This document shows, in pieces, positions 9,351 through 18,260 of a DNA stretch of 64,000 nt. The stretch lies in contig JAKFUG010000022.1 of assembly GCA_021732785.1 (NCBI GenBank), positions 1 to 64,000 on the forward strand. The letters run 5' to 3'. Origin of the DNA: Planctomycetaceae bacterium (GTDB taxonomy: Bacteria > Planctomycetota > Planctomycetia > Planctomycetales > Planctomycetaceae). The stretch's first letter is position 1. Every line of letters begins with the position of its first letter. The notes beneath the pieces were generated by a model, which saw only the letters and a program-made list of their open reading frames with translations, was not told the DNA's origin and did no database searches. The position numbers and the translations under genes were made by a program.

Positions 9351-10232
9351 ATGACGCAAGAACGCTCCCTGACGGTCTCCAACGGCTGGGCCATGCTTAT
9401 CACGGTCTTGGCGGCGCTCGGTGGATGCGCCTGTGTCTTCTTCTGCGGCATCGTGGCAGAATCGGGCGTTCTGATCGCGCTGGCCGTGATCGGCATAATT
9501 GCCAGCATTGTCATGGCTGGCGGGTTCTTCACCCTGCAACCCAACGAAGCCGCGGTGATCAGCTTCTTCGGCCCGTACTTGGGAACCGTGCGGGAATCCG
9601 GGTTCTACTGGTATAACCCGTTTGCCACGAAGCGGAAAATCTCGGTCCGCGCCCGCAATTTTGAAGGCAACAAGCTGAAGGTCAACGACAAGCAGGGCAA
9701 TCCCATCGAGATCGCCGCCGTCGTGGTTTACAAAGTCGAAGACACCGTCAAAGCCTGCTTCGATGTCGACAACTTCGAGCAGTTCGTCGAAGTCCAAAGC
9801 GAAACCGCGCTGCGGCATCTCGCGAACAGTTATGCCTACGATCACGGTGAAGAACACGAAATCACGCTTCGCAGCGGGCTGGATGAAATCTCCGCGGCAC
9901 TCACGAAAGAGCTGCACGAACGGCTCGCGAAAGCCGGTGTCGATGTCCTCGAAGCCCGGCTGACGCACCTCGCTTACGCCCCGGAAATCGCCGGGGTGAT
10001 GCTGCGCCGTCAGCAAGCCGAAGCGATCATCGCCGCCCGGCAGAAGATCGTGCATGGTGCGGTGAGCATGGTCGAGATGGCCTTGCGGGAACTGCACGAA
10101 AAACAGATCGTCAATTTCGACAACGGTCAAAAGGCCGCTCTCGCCAGCAATCTGATGATCGTGCTGTGTAGCGAATCGCACACGCAACCGGTCATCAGCA
10201 CCGCCGCCAGCCCCACGTCGTCGTCGCATTAA
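9351..10232 (+). CDS. SPFH / band 7 domain membrane protein (stomatin/slipin-like)
   Basis: 293 aa. Two hydrophobic helices at about 10-62 anchor the protein, followed at once by the band 7 start ('LQPNEAAVISFFGPYLGTV', 'ESGFYWYNPFATKRKISVR'). The SPFH domain continues through 'GNPIEIAAVVVYKVEDTVKA', 'LRHLANSYAYD' and 'GVDVLEARLTHLAYAPEI', ending in a short helical region. Such proteins form oligomeric membrane scaffolds and often regulate proteases or membrane organisation; no NfeD or FtsH-type partner is adjacent, so the partner is unknown. The gene converges on yceH, with an inverted repeat between. Confidence 0.9.
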   Translation: MTQERSLTVSNGWAMLITVLAALGGCACVFFCGIVAESGVLIALAVIGIIASIVMAGGFFTLQPNEAAVISFFGPYLGTVRESGFYWYNPFATKRKISVRARNFEGNKLKVNDKQGNPIEIAAVVVYKVEDTVKACFDVDNFEQFVEVQSETALRHLANSYAYDHGEEHEITLRSGLDEISAALTKELHERLAKAGVDVLEARLTHLAYAPEIAGVMLRRQQAEAIIAARQKIVHGAVSMVEMALRELHEKQIVNFDNGQKAALASNLMIVLCSESHTQPVISTAASPTSSSH

Positions 10233-10254
10233 TGATTAGAAGTCGTGTAGTCGT

Positions 10255-10337
10255 GTAGGGTTTGCCGAGTCTTCGAGGCGAACCACGGAGCGATGAGACA
10301 ATTTATTGGTTCGCCTCGAAGACTCGGCAAACCCTAC
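10255..10337. repeat. Inverted repeat, family B copy 1
   Basis: Perfect 31-nt arms (10255-10285 with 10307-10337, arm begins GTAGGGTTTGCCGAGT) around a 21-nt loop, between the converging SPFH and yceH genes. A second copy is at 53121-53199. Position and strength suit a bidirectional terminator, but there is no clear T-run. Confidence 0.9.
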
Positions 10338-10350
10338 GATTTAATGACAT

Positions 10351-11109
10351 TCACCCGCCGAGCTGTCGCCGTAGATCATTGATCGTGTCGGTCATCGCCT
10401 CGAACTTTTGGCGCAACTCGCGAACTTCGTCCCGCAGCGATTCCACTTCCGCGGCGAGCGCCGACGACCGCGATTGATCCACGGCTGCGGGCTGGGGTCG
10501 CTCCACCGGCGTTGTCATCACCGGGGCAACCGGGCGCGACACCGCGGCAGGCGGCGTTTCTTCCACGAAGGTGCTCAGCGCGTCGTGGTTCTCGCCGCCC
10601 GGGTAAAGACTGTGATCGACTTCGATCCCGCGGCGATCGAGCGGACCGTTGGAACGGACGAGTCCCAATGCGGCAAGAGCCTGCAGCACGTCGCGCAAAT
10701 CGTCCTGCGATTCAATCGGCACCATGCGGCTGGCCCGGGTCCGCAACTCGCCGAGTTGCTGTTTCCCGCGGAGCATCAGTTCGGTCATGATCGCCAGTTG
10801 CGGTTCGGTCAATTTGGTCCGATGCCGCATGTAATGGCGATAACGTTCCGTGCGCCCCGATTCGGTGTGGAGCACGCCGACAAAACCGATTTCGCGGAGT
10901 TCCTCCAGCGTTTGATGCACGGCGTCTTCATCGTAGCTGGAAGCCGGATCGCGGTTGTTTTTCTGGTTGCAACCACTCGTGGTCGCCTTCAGCGTCAGCG
11001 GATATTGATCGGGTGTGGTGAACGCTTTCTCCAGCAGCACGCCCAGCACGCGGCGTTGCTTGCGGGTGAGGGTGGTCAGCGGAATTTGTTCCATCGACGA
11101 TTCGGTCAT
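10351..11109 (-). CDS. YceH family (DUF480) protein
   Basis: 252 aa. The N-terminal two thirds are the YceH fold, a tandem winged-helix unit: 'LTRKQRRVLGVLLEKAFT', 'YPLTLKATTSGCNQKNNRDP', then 'LTEPQLAIMTELMLRGKQ' with 'LGELRTRASRM'. After a Pro/Val-rich linker the C-terminus is a coiled coil (about 218-250, 'LAAEVESLRDEVRELRQKF'). The family is conserved but its molecular function is unsettled; winged helices suggest DNA or protein binding. The coiled coil is compatible with self-association. Confidence 0.92.
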   Translation of the reverse strand: MTESSMEQIPLTTLTRKQRRVLGVLLEKAFTTPDQYPLTLKATTSGCNQKNNRDPASSYDEDAVHQTLEELREIGFVGVLHTESGRTERYRHYMRHRTKLTEPQLAIMTELMLRGKQQLGELRTRASRMVPIESQDDLRDVLQALAALGLVRSNGPLDRRGIEVDHSLYPGGENHDALSTFVEETPPAAVSRPVAPVMTTPVERPQPAAVDQSRSSALAAEVESLRDEVRELRQKFEAMTDTINDLRRQLGG

Positions 11110-11229
11110 CGTACATCTTTCACGGAATCTTTCAGGCGGCCGTTTCTAAACGAGAAACGGATCGTAGCGTCATCCCCGAATCGGTCAAGCCGGAGTGTCG
11201 CAGCGGTTATGCTGAAGTCTCGCGAAAGG

Positions 11230-12129
11230 TTACGGCAGCGGATGCCGCTGGAAAAAGTCCCACATCAAATCATTGGCGTTGATGTCGTAGGTGATGGGAC
11301 CCAGGATTGCCAGAATCGATTTCTGACCCGGCCAACTGTGACTGCCGTTCTGAATGCGATAGTAAATCACTTCGGCACCCTCGCGACCGGGAGCAAACGT
11401 TCGTTGCTGGACCGTCGTGCCATCTTCCACCAGATCGGGCAGATCGATGACTGTGGGCTCGTTGGGACAGCCATTGTGGGCCGTCCAGATTTGGAGCGTC
11501 GCTTCGACCGATTTGAAGGTCAGGAAGGGTGGTGTGCCGGCATTCGGTCCGCCCGGCGGGACGACGGTGTCATTCGTGCCATGAAAGTGCATCACCGACA
11601 CCGCTCGCGCCGGTAACGGAAAATCCTTGGCCTGCGGGCCGGCGACCGCTGCGATGGCAGCAATGCGATCGGACATCTCGGCCGCCAGCCGGTAACACAT
11701 CATGCCCCCATTCGACAGGCCCGTGGCATACACGCGCTTCGGGTCAATGGTCGCCCGCTCGGCAAGGTCATCCAGCACCTTTCCCAGGAACAACACATCG
11801 TCGGGTTGAGCTTCGCCGAGCTTGCCGAGCACGCCCCCGGCGTTCCAGTTCAGAAACGGCCCGATTCCGGTCCCGTTGGGATAGACAACGATCAACCCCG
11901 CGGCGTCCGACTTCTTGCTGAGACCGGTCATGGAAATGGTGGCCTCGGCGTTCACTCCCGCCCCGTGCAGTGCCAGAATGACCGGCAGGGGTGACGATGG
12001 ATCCGAAACTTTCGGAATGTGAACCAGATAGTTTCTCTGCCGGTTTTCGACGAACAGCGTGCGGCGATGATCTCCCGGAGGCAAGGGCGGCGCGAGAAAC
12101 ACAGTCGTGAGCAGACACGCGGTCAACAT
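11230..12129 (-). CDS. Secreted PHB-depolymerase/feruloyl-esterase-like alpha/beta hydrolase
   Basis: 299 aa; ATG preceded by GGGAGTGAC. A short signal peptide (about 1-18) leads into 'RNYLVHIPKV', the opening seen in the LpqC / esterase PHB depolymerase family. Oxyanion 'LALHGAGVNA', nucleophile elbow 'ATGLSNGGMMCYRLA' (Ser near 145), and 'MHFHGTNDTVVPPGG' carrying the acid and flanking residues are visible; the final His is in 'NGSHSWPG'. The substrate may be polyhydroxyalkanoate, feruloyl or acetyl esters; the sequence does not decide. Its upstream neighbour on the same strand is a lipoprotein candidate. Confidence 0.85.
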   Translation of the reverse strand: MLTACLLTTVFLAPPLPPGDHRRTLFVENRQRNYLVHIPKVSDPSSPLPVILALHGAGVNAEATISMTGLSKKSDAAGLIVVYPNGTGIGPFLNWNAGGVLGKLGEAQPDDVLFLGKVLDDLAERATIDPKRVYATGLSNGGMMCYRLAAEMSDRIAAIAAVAGPQAKDFPLPARAVSVMHFHGTNDTVVPPGGPNAGTPPFLTFKSVEATLQIWTAHNGCPNEPTVIDLPDLVEDGTTVQQRTFAPGREGAEVIYYRIQNGSHSWPGQKSILAILGPITYDINANDLMWDFFQRHPLP

Positions 12130-12230
12130 GAATCAGTCACTCCCGGACCGAGATTAAACCCTCGTTCGTAGTTTAGTCGTTCTGACAACCGGGCAGTAGC
12201 TTGTGGTGATCACGAAGAAACCTTCCGCAC

Positions 12231-12251
12231 GGGGCGCGAAACCGCAAGCGG
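12231..12251 (+). repeat. 21-nt dispersed repeat, copy 1
   Basis: The 21-mer beginning GGGGCGCGAAACCGCAAG occurs here, identically in reverse complement at 58671-58691, and with a 2-nt deletion at 61052-61070. All three lie between genes. No function is evident. Confidence 0.6.
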
Positions 12252-12260
12252 CGATTGAGG

Positions 12261-13148
12261 TCACTCGGTGGGATTGGTCGGTGGAAGATCGTCTTTGGTT
12301 TTGATCATCAGCCCCGACTTGCCGACGGTGATTCCGAGAATGCAACCTGCGGTTTGTGTTTTTGCGGAGACCAAATCCAGCGACTTCACCACGACTGACG
12401 GATAGGGATTTTCCACGGCGGTCAAGCAATATCGCACCCAATTTCCGTTCTCATCAGCCCCGCTCCATGCCAGTGTGGAGCGGGGGCCGGTCGGGCCGAC
12501 AGGTGGTTGGTCTTTCTTGAAGTACCAATCCCGCAGGTCTGCGCCGTTGACGATGTGATCGGTGGCGGAGGTCCCATCGTCGTAGTGGAACACAATGTCG
12601 TACACGGTGTCCCCGGCTTTGCCTTCGTAGAAGGCCGAATGGTAGATGTAAAGCGTTTCAAAAGTTTGGTTGACCGCTATGTCCTTGTGGCTCTCCGGAT
12701 ATTTCTGCCCATTCGCGGCGTTCCGCTCGCCCCAGAGAAACATGGCCCCGCCGAGTTCCAAAGGGATGTTCGCAAAAGTCTGTTTCCCGTGCGGGACGAT
12801 CTTCCAGGCATACATCGTCACCTTCTCGAAGTTCTCCGACCGCATCTGATAGTGCTTAGTGAGATCGAGAGGCACCGCTTCGATTGCCACTTCGGGAATC
12901 GTGACCGGTTGCTCGGGAGTCGCCGGTTCTTCTCCTTTCGATCCGGCCGCTATCGCCGCCATCGGTAAATCCGGATTGATCACCTCCGCCACGATGGGAT
13001 CGGCGGGCATCGCGACGGGGGCTGTCCCACCGGTCGCAGCGGGTTTGGGAGCGGGCGTGGATGACTGCGGAGTGCATGAAAGCCCGGTGAGCACGATCAC
13101 GATGGCCATCAGCCGCCCTGTCTGCCCGACTCGAATCGATTTCGCCAT
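12261..13148 (-). CDS. Putative lipoprotein of unknown function
   Basis: 295 aa from the ATG at 13148; the longer frame adds 13 unconvincing residues. A short basic N-terminus and hydrophobic core lead to Cys at 'LTGLSC', an imperfect lipobox, so lipidation is likely but not certain. A Pro/Ala-rich linker follows. The C-terminal 190 residues look like a beta-sandwich: 'WKIVPHGKQTFANIPLELGG', 'YIYHSAFYEGKAG', 'IVFHYDDGTS', 'LRDWYF', 'VRYCLTAVENPYPS'. This order resembles galactose-binding-like domains attached to planctomycete exported proteins. I do not recognise a specific family. Confidence 0.65.
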   Translation of the reverse strand: MAKSIRVGQTGRLMAIVIVLTGLSCTPQSSTPAPKPAATGGTAPVAMPADPIVAEVINPDLPMAAIAAGSKGEEPATPEQPVTIPEVAIEAVPLDLTKHYQMRSENFEKVTMYAWKIVPHGKQTFANIPLELGGAMFLWGERNAANGQKYPESHKDIAVNQTFETLYIYHSAFYEGKAGDTVYDIVFHYDDGTSATDHIVNGADLRDWYFKKDQPPVGPTGPRSTLAWSGADENGNWVRYCLTAVENPYPSVVVKSLDLVSAKTQTAGCILGITVGKSGLMIKTKDDLPPTNPTE

Positions 13149-13349
13149 GATTCTGTTCCCACAGTGAGGTGAGTGCCGCTCGAACACAATAAAGACATTA
13201 TGTCTTCTGTGTGGTCCCTGGTCAAGCGGCTTGCCGTCTTTGGGAAACTCGTCGAAATCGCCGACTCGCGTCGTAAGTCCTGCATCGCGGGCGTTATCAT
13301 CCTGTCAGGCCAGTGAACAACGGCGGAATTTCGCCGATGAGGATGAACC

Positions 13350-14465
13350 ATGCGGTTGGGCGTGTTTTGCAGCGATGATCGGGCAGCGGCGTTGCTGTCG
13401 GAATGGAGTCACACCGCGGAGTTGGTGGTCGCGCCCGTTGCCGATGTGATCCCAACATGGCTGGAAGGACTTCGCTCCGTCACGCGCCGGCGGCAGTGGG
13501 AAGAGTTGCTCACCGATCAACATCTGGATGCCATTTTCGTCGGCGGCACGCATCCCGATGTGCTGCAAGCCGCGCGTCAATTCGCTCAGGCCGGGAAAAC
13601 ACTGTGGGTGTTACCACATCCGGGGCAGGGCTTGTTGTTTGCTTATGAACTCAACCTCGCGGCGGAAGAAACGCAGGCTCCGCTGAAGGCCGTGTTTCCC
13701 CATCGTGCCGCGACCGCCTGGCAACAGGGATGGCGGCGATCCAATGAACCCATCACATCGCAACCCGACTACGTGGAACTCACCCGGCGGATGCCATCGC
13801 ATGGCACGAGTGGTCCGGTTCTCGCGGTGAAAGACGTGGACGCGGCGTTGCTGATGGATCTCGACCTGCTCGCCTGGCAACTCGGTCGCCGATCGCGCGT
13901 CACGGTGATGCGGACCGGCGGTGAAGGATTGCTCATCCGCCGCCAGACGGTGACGCTCGCCGGTGAAGCCGTCGCCGAGATTCTGTGGTCGGTGGAACCA
14001 ACGGAATCGAACAAAACCACCGCGGAGTGCCGTTTTCACCACGGTGGCGGCCAGATGGTGTTCAACGAAATGGATGGCCTCTGGTCACGATCCGAAGTGA
14101 CTGGTAGCGAATCCATCGTGACAACGCCAGACGTGTTCGCCGCCGTCGTTCCCTGGGCCGCGGCCGTGACCGCGTTCGAATTGTTTGACGCCGTCGAACA
14201 TTCGCTCGAACGTCACCGAACCGTGGAGCTGCATCGTGAACCGGTGTCAGAGCGAGCGATTTTCAAAACCCGCATGGCGGCGTGGGGCTGCGGCGTGCTC
14301 ATCGGCACATTGTTTCTCATGCTGGGTTTCCTCATGGTGGCCAGCGTGGTTCCATTGAATGGCACTCTGTTGAACATCGGCCGCACGTTGGTGTTTGCCC
14401 CGCTGTTCATTTTTCTGCTGGCGCAGGCGTTGTTGCCCCTCACCCGTGCCGCCCCGCGATCATGA
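13350..14465 (+). CDS. Rossmann-like (Gfo/Idh/MocA-type N-terminus) protein with C-terminal membrane segments
   Basis: 371 aa; ATG preceded by GAGGATGAA. Residues 1-110 resemble a nucleotide-binding Rossmann half ('MRLGVFCSDDRAAALLSEW', 'LDAIFVGGTHPDVLQAARQ', 'QAGKTLWVLPHPGQG'), the layout of Gfo/Idh/MocA oxidoreductases ('D.V.I.TP...H...A..AL..GK.V..EKP'). The glycine-rich loop and the catalytic Lys-Pro pair are not conserved. A middle beta-rich part ('DLDLLAWQLGRRS', 'VTVMRTGGEGLLIRRQTV') resembles the family's second domain. Two hydrophobic helices (about 308-330 and 342-365) end the protein. I infer a membrane-tethered, probably non-catalytic oxidoreductase relative. Confidence 0.6.
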   Translation: MRLGVFCSDDRAAALLSEWSHTAELVVAPVADVIPTWLEGLRSVTRRRQWEELLTDQHLDAIFVGGTHPDVLQAARQFAQAGKTLWVLPHPGQGLLFAYELNLAAEETQAPLKAVFPHRAATAWQQGWRRSNEPITSQPDYVELTRRMPSHGTSGPVLAVKDVDAALLMDLDLLAWQLGRRSRVTVMRTGGEGLLIRRQTVTLAGEAVAEILWSVEPTESNKTTAECRFHHGGGQMVFNEMDGLWSRSEVTGSESIVTTPDVFAAVVPWAAAVTAFELFDAVEHSLERHRTVELHREPVSERAIFKTRMAAWGCGVLIGTLFLMLGFLMVASVVPLNGTLLNIGRTLVFAPLFIFLLAQALLPLTRAAPRS

Positions 14466-14476
14466 TGCTTTTCACC

Positions 14477-14583
14477 AGCCCGAAGCGCAAGCGCCGGGTT
14501 CCGTTTTTTACATCTCATGAGGATTTAGATCCACGCCTCCCAAGTTGAGATAAACCAGGAACCCGGCGCTTGCGCTACGGGCT
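14477..14583. repeat. Inverted repeat, family A copy 1
   Basis: 26-nt arms (14477-14502 with 14558-14583, one mismatch; arm begins AGCCCGAAGCGCAAGCGCC) with a 55-nt loop, between two plus-strand genes. Other copies: 15089-15166, 36642-36707, 38180-38243. Confidence 0.9.
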
Positions 14584-14623
14584 CGTTACGGTAAATCTGT
14601 TTCTTCAGCATGAATGAACCGAC

Positions 14624-15067
14624 ATGACCGACAGCGCATCGACACAAACGGATACAAAGCCGCCGTGGTACCACGCCGGTTTGGCGTTTGAATGCACGCA
14701 GTGCGGCAACTGCTGCACGGGTTCGCCGGGGTTTGTGTGGGTGAATGACGAGGAAATCCGCGCGATTGCGGAATACCGCCAGACCACCTATGGCGAGATT
14801 CTGCTCGAACACACGCGTATCGCGCTCGGCTCGCGCACGCTGAATGACTATGCCAACGGCGATTGCACGTTCTTCGATCCGGCCACGCGACGCTGCACGA
14901 TCTATCCCGTGCGGCCGCGGCAATGTCGCACGTGGCCGTTCTGGAATTCGCACCTCGAAAGTCCCGCCGCATGGAACGGCGTGAAGGCGAACTGCCCCGG
15001 CATCAATCAGGGAGCGTTCGTGCCGCTCGAAGAGATCGAACGCCGGGCGGCGGTGATTGATCTGTAA
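14624..15067 (+). CDS. YkgJ family cysteine cluster protein
   Basis: 147 aa. The CxxCxxCC cluster of the YkgJ/Fli B-type zinc- or iron-chelating domain is complete: 'FECTQCGNCCTG' near 23-34, 'CTFFDPATRRCTIYPVRPRQC' spread near 82-103, and a later 'NCPG'. The family binds a metal through these Cys; biological role is generally unknown. No signal peptide, so cytoplasmic. It is flanked on both sides by family A inverted repeats, making it a self-contained transcription unit. Confidence 0.9.
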   Translation: MTDSASTQTDTKPPWYHAGLAFECTQCGNCCTGSPGFVWVNDEEIRAIAEYRQTTYGEILLEHTRIALGSRTLNDYANGDCTFFDPATRRCTIYPVRPRQCRTWPFWNSHLESPAAWNGVKANCPGINQGAFVPLEEIERRAAVIDL

Positions 15068-15088
15068 TGTTGATCTCGAATCACGACG

Positions 15089-15166
15089 ACCAGCCCGAAG
15101 CGCCAGCGCCGGGTTCCTGTTCATTTCATCAATTTGAAGAACCCGGCGCTCGCGCTTCGGGCTGGT
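15089..15166. repeat. Inverted repeat, family A copy 2
   Basis: 28-nt arms (15089-15116 with 15139-15166, one mismatch) around a 22-nt loop, exactly filling the gap between the converging ykgJ-like and antiporter genes. Confidence 0.9.
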
Positions 15167-15174
15167 AAGGCATG

Positions 15175-16665
15175 TTATTTGAAGAAGACGAACGTCACCG
15201 CGATGAAGATCGGGATCAGGATGCCGATGGAGTACGCCATATAACCGAAGAAGCTCGGCATGCGGACGTTGTTCTCTTCGGCGATCGCTTTCACCATGAA
15301 ATTGGGACCGTTACCGATGTACGTGTTCGCGCCCATGAACACCGCCCCGCAGGAGACCGCGGCGAGCGTGGCTGCGGCTTTCGGCCCCAGTTGCAGAAAC
15401 GCGGCCAGATAACGGCCATCATCGGGGACACCAGCCACACCGCATGCGGCCACGGCAAACGCCAGATAGGTCGGCGCGTTATCGAGAAAGCTCGACAGCG
15501 CTCCCGCGACCCAGAAGTATTCCCACGTCTCATCCAAACCGAGTTCGTGACCGCGCACGTTGAGCAACGCCAGGGCGGGAATCATCGTGGTGAAGATGCC
15601 GGCGAACAGGATTGCCACTTCAAGAATCGGGCCGAAGCCGAAGCGGTTCTTTTCGTGAACCAGCTTCTGCGTGGATAGGTAACTCACAATCGCCGCCAGT
15701 GCCATCAACACTTCAGCGACACCCCAAGGCCAGGGCTCACCTGGGCCACCGAGGCCACCCCAGTTCTGACCGGAGGCAATGACGATGAGGATGATCGCGG
15801 CCAGAAAGGCGAAATTCAGCCCCCCCTCAATGCCGAAACGCTCTGGTTCGCGGGGCAGCGGCGTTTCCTGTTCAAGATGTTGCCGTTCCCACTTCAAGGC
15901 GAGCGTGTCCCACACCAGAAACACCGCTAGCAGAATGCCGTTGACCATCAACCACTGCGGCCACAGGCGCAGCGTCCAATCGAACGGGACCCCTTTCAGG
16001 AAGCCGATGAACAGCGGGGGATCGCCGAGGGGAGTTAACAATCCTCCACAATTCGAGACCGTAAAGATAAAGAACACCACGATATGGGCCACGCGCGAGC
16101 GACGTTCATTCGCTCGGAGCAAAGGCCGAATCAGCAGCATCGACGCGCCAGTGGTACCAACGATGCTGGCAATTACGGTCCCAATCAGCAGAAAGATGAC
16201 GTTGACCAGCGGCCCTCCTTGAAAGGTGCCACGAACGTAAATCCCGCCGCTGATGACGAAGAGCGCCCCCAACAGCAGCAGGAAGGAGACGTACTCTTTG
16301 GCGGCATGTTCCAGGGCATGCACGCCCGAATTCCCCAGGTAAGCCAGATATGCCGCCGTCGGAATCGCCAACGCGGCGGCAATCAACCCTTTATTGCGGT
16401 TGTGTTCCCACCAGTGCGGATTCACCAAGGGGAAGACGGCGATGCACAACAACAGGAGCGTAAAAGGGATGACGGTCCATTCGGCAAGGAGCGTCCCGAG
16501 TTTGGGACCGTGATTGCCTGCCGCAGCGTGCTCCCCCTCGACGTGAATGGCTTCCGGATGCTCGGCAGCAGGTGCCGCAGTGTCCTGGCCCCATGAGACC
16601 GATGTGACGAGAAACGTTCCCACCAACACCGCGCACGCAGCCCACCGGGCTATTTTTCCGACCAC
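15175..16665 (-). CDS. Sodium:proton antiporter / CitMHS-like transporter
   Basis: 496 aa from a GTG at 16665, chosen because AGAAGGA lies about 8 nt upstream and the signal-like helix begins there; a GTG at 16701 would add 12 residues. After an N-terminal segment ending '...SVSWGQD' and a His/Glu-rich linker come about 11-12 membrane helices, e.g. 'EWTVIPFTLLLLCIAVFPL', 'FLLLLGALFVISGGIYVRG', 'LIGTVIASIVGTTGASMLL'. Motifs of the ArsB/NhaD/CitMHS superfamily include 'NCGGLLTPLGDPPLFIGFLK' and 'SFLDNAPTYLAFA' / 'GANTYIGNGPNFMVKAIAEE'. It probably exchanges Na+ for H+ across the inner membrane; a carboxylate substrate cannot be excluded. Confidence 0.85.
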   Translation of the reverse strand: MVGKIARWAACAVLVGTFLVTSVSWGQDTAAPAAEHPEAIHVEGEHAAAGNHGPKLGTLLAEWTVIPFTLLLLCIAVFPLVNPHWWEHNRNKGLIAAALAIPTAAYLAYLGNSGVHALEHAAKEYVSFLLLLGALFVISGGIYVRGTFQGGPLVNVIFLLIGTVIASIVGTTGASMLLIRPLLRANERRSRVAHIVVFFIFTVSNCGGLLTPLGDPPLFIGFLKGVPFDWTLRLWPQWLMVNGILLAVFLVWDTLALKWERQHLEQETPLPREPERFGIEGGLNFAFLAAIILIVIASGQNWGGLGGPGEPWPWGVAEVLMALAAIVSYLSTQKLVHEKNRFGFGPILEVAILFAGIFTTMIPALALLNVRGHELGLDETWEYFWVAGALSSFLDNAPTYLAFAVAACGVAGVPDDGRYLAAFLQLGPKAAATLAAVSCGAVFMGANTYIGNGPNFMVKAIAEENNVRMPSFFGYMAYSIGILIPIFIAVTFVFFK

Positions 16666-16775
16666 GCTGACCGTCCTTCTGCACAAAGCCGCACGATGCA
16701 CCGCGAGCGTGGGTGCAGTGCTACTTTACCAGTCCCCATCGGCATCGCACAGGGAAGACAAAGATCAGAAGCAGA

Positions 16776-16807
16776 AGAAGCCCGGGGAAAACCTTCCCCG
16801 GGCTTCT
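16776..16807 (-). terminator. Terminator after the haloperoxidase gene
   Basis: A perfect 14-nt inverted repeat (16776-16789 with 16794-16807, arm AGAAGCCCGGGGAA, 4-nt loop). Read on the minus strand it is followed by a T-rich stretch, giving the right polarity for the haloperoxidase gene ending at 16839. Confidence 0.85.
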
Positions 16808-16838
16808 GGAACAACAAATCGACCCACGAAAGTGACCG

Positions 16839-18260
16839 CTATTTCACGGGCTTCAAATAGCTCTTCCCGGCGAAATTGGCCACCGAGCGGCCCATGTTCA
16901 CGCCGGAGGTGGCGTCGAAGATCCAATGCACGCCGAGGTAAATGCGGCTGACGGCGTTTTCGTTCTCGACCTGCGTGAGATTGGCGAAATGGCGGTTGAT
17001 CAACGGCCGGATATTGCCTTCGTCGTCGGTCGTCACGCCGTTGTATTCTTCGGAGACAAAATCGAACGCGATGTTGTCGGTTCCGTAGAAATTCCGCAGC
17101 GTCTGGCACAGGGCCGCACCAAAGGTGGCGTGGCCCGATGGATAAGCGGGGAACGGCGGGGTGAAGTCGGTTCCCCCCTGATTGCTTGCCATTGCCCCCT
17201 GGGGGGTCCAGGTCAAATCGCCGGTGGTCGCATCGTTACCATCGCCCAGTCCGCTGGGCCCGGTCCCGGGATCGGATTCCCGAATGCCGAGAATTGGCCG
17301 CCAGAAGTTGTGATAGTATTTCGATTCCCAACAGGCGATTCCGGCGTCGGCCATGGCCAGATTCACCAGGCCGAACAGCCGGGCATTGGTATAAACATCG
17401 TTCTGTTTCTGCTGGGCAATCACGCGCACAATCTGGTTGTACAGCCGCGGCGGCGTACCGAGTTTGGGAGCACCGTCATAGCCCCAATAGGTACCGATGA
17501 TGGTTTGCTCGGGCGTTCTTTCCGTCGGCGTAGTCACGCCGTCGCCCCCGAGCCGTTGAACCTGGTCGTAGGCCAACGCATACAACGAACTCGTCAATGA
17601 CGGGGGGGCAGGAGCGCGATACTGATGACCGCTCAGCAAGGCAAAGGGTTTGACCGCTCCCCATGCCGGCGTGAGAAAGCCCTGGTTCGGATGCAGCGGA
17701 TCCGCTCGATGTTGACCGGGCAGTGTCCCGGGAGTGTAAGTCGGGTTATTCGTCGAACCATCGTTCGCGCGGGCATCCAGCAAGGCCTTGGCGACCGTCT
17801 TGCCGATGAAGACGCCGGCAAAGCGCTGGATGGGATTCGTCACGCCGTTCAAGTCGGCCGTCAGCGCTGCGTCGAAACCCGCCGCCTGGTTGGGATACAC
17901 GGCGACCAGCGTATCGTGCCCCGCCTGTGCGACCGCCGCATTCACCGAAGCATACTGCCCGACAACGGGGACGTACGTGCGATACGGGGTGTACTTCTTC
18001 TGGCAGGAGTTGGCCGCGTCGAACATCGCCAGGTGGACGATGGCCAACGCTCGCGCTGTCCGTGTGGGTCCGCCTTGGGACGCGGGGCCGAAGGTGCCGG
18101 TATGGTCGGCCGCGACCGCGTCCAGGGACAGCAGATTCCAACGCAGAATCGGATCTACAGGTGGTACGGGCGGTGCGGAATCGCCCCAGGCCGGAGCGAC
18201 ATCGCACATTCTTAAAGCAGTAACCGCGATCAGCAGCAACACAGCACGGCGTGGAAACAT
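16839..18260 (-). CDS. Vanadium-dependent haloperoxidase / PAP2 superfamily exported protein
   Basis: 473 aa; ATG preceded by GAGG. Signal peptide about 1-26. The helical domain opens with 'ILRWNLLSLDAVAAD' and 'ARALAIVHLAMFDAANS', standard for planctomycete VHPO-like proteins. The phosphate/vanadate site appears as 'YHNFWRPILGIRESD' (Arg), 'PAYPSGHATFGAALC' (His) and 'VSRIYLGVHWIFDA' (apical His). Such enzymes oxidise halides with H2O2 or act as acid phosphatases; conserved residues suggest an intact active site. Location should be periplasmic. A strong terminator lies 32 bp downstream. Confidence 0.9.
   Translation of the reverse strand: MFPRRAVLLLIAVTALRMCDVAPAWGDSAPPVPPVDPILRWNLLSLDAVAADHTGTFGPASQGGPTRTARALAIVHLAMFDAANSCQKKYTPYRTYVPVVGQYASVNAAVAQAGHDTLVAVYPNQAAGFDAALTADLNGVTNPIQRFAGVFIGKTVAKALLDARANDGSTNNPTYTPGTLPGQHRADPLHPNQGFLTPAWGAVKPFALLSGHQYRAPAPPSLTSSLYALAYDQVQRLGGDGVTTPTERTPEQTIIGTYWGYDGAPKLGTPPRLYNQIVRVIAQQKQNDVYTNARLFGLVNLAMADAGIACWESKYYHNFWRPILGIRESDPGTGPSGLGDGNDATTGDLTWTPQGAMASNQGGTDFTPPFPAYPSGHATFGAALCQTLRNFYGTDNIAFDFVSEEYNGVTTDDEGNIRPLINRHFANLTQVENENAVSRIYLGVHWIFDATSGVNMGRSVANFAGKSYLKPVK

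Noticed and set aside
10408-11616. Long plus-strand open frame (402 codons) over yceH and the esterase gene
   Set aside because: Antisense to two well-supported genes, with low-complexity Arg/His-rich translation.
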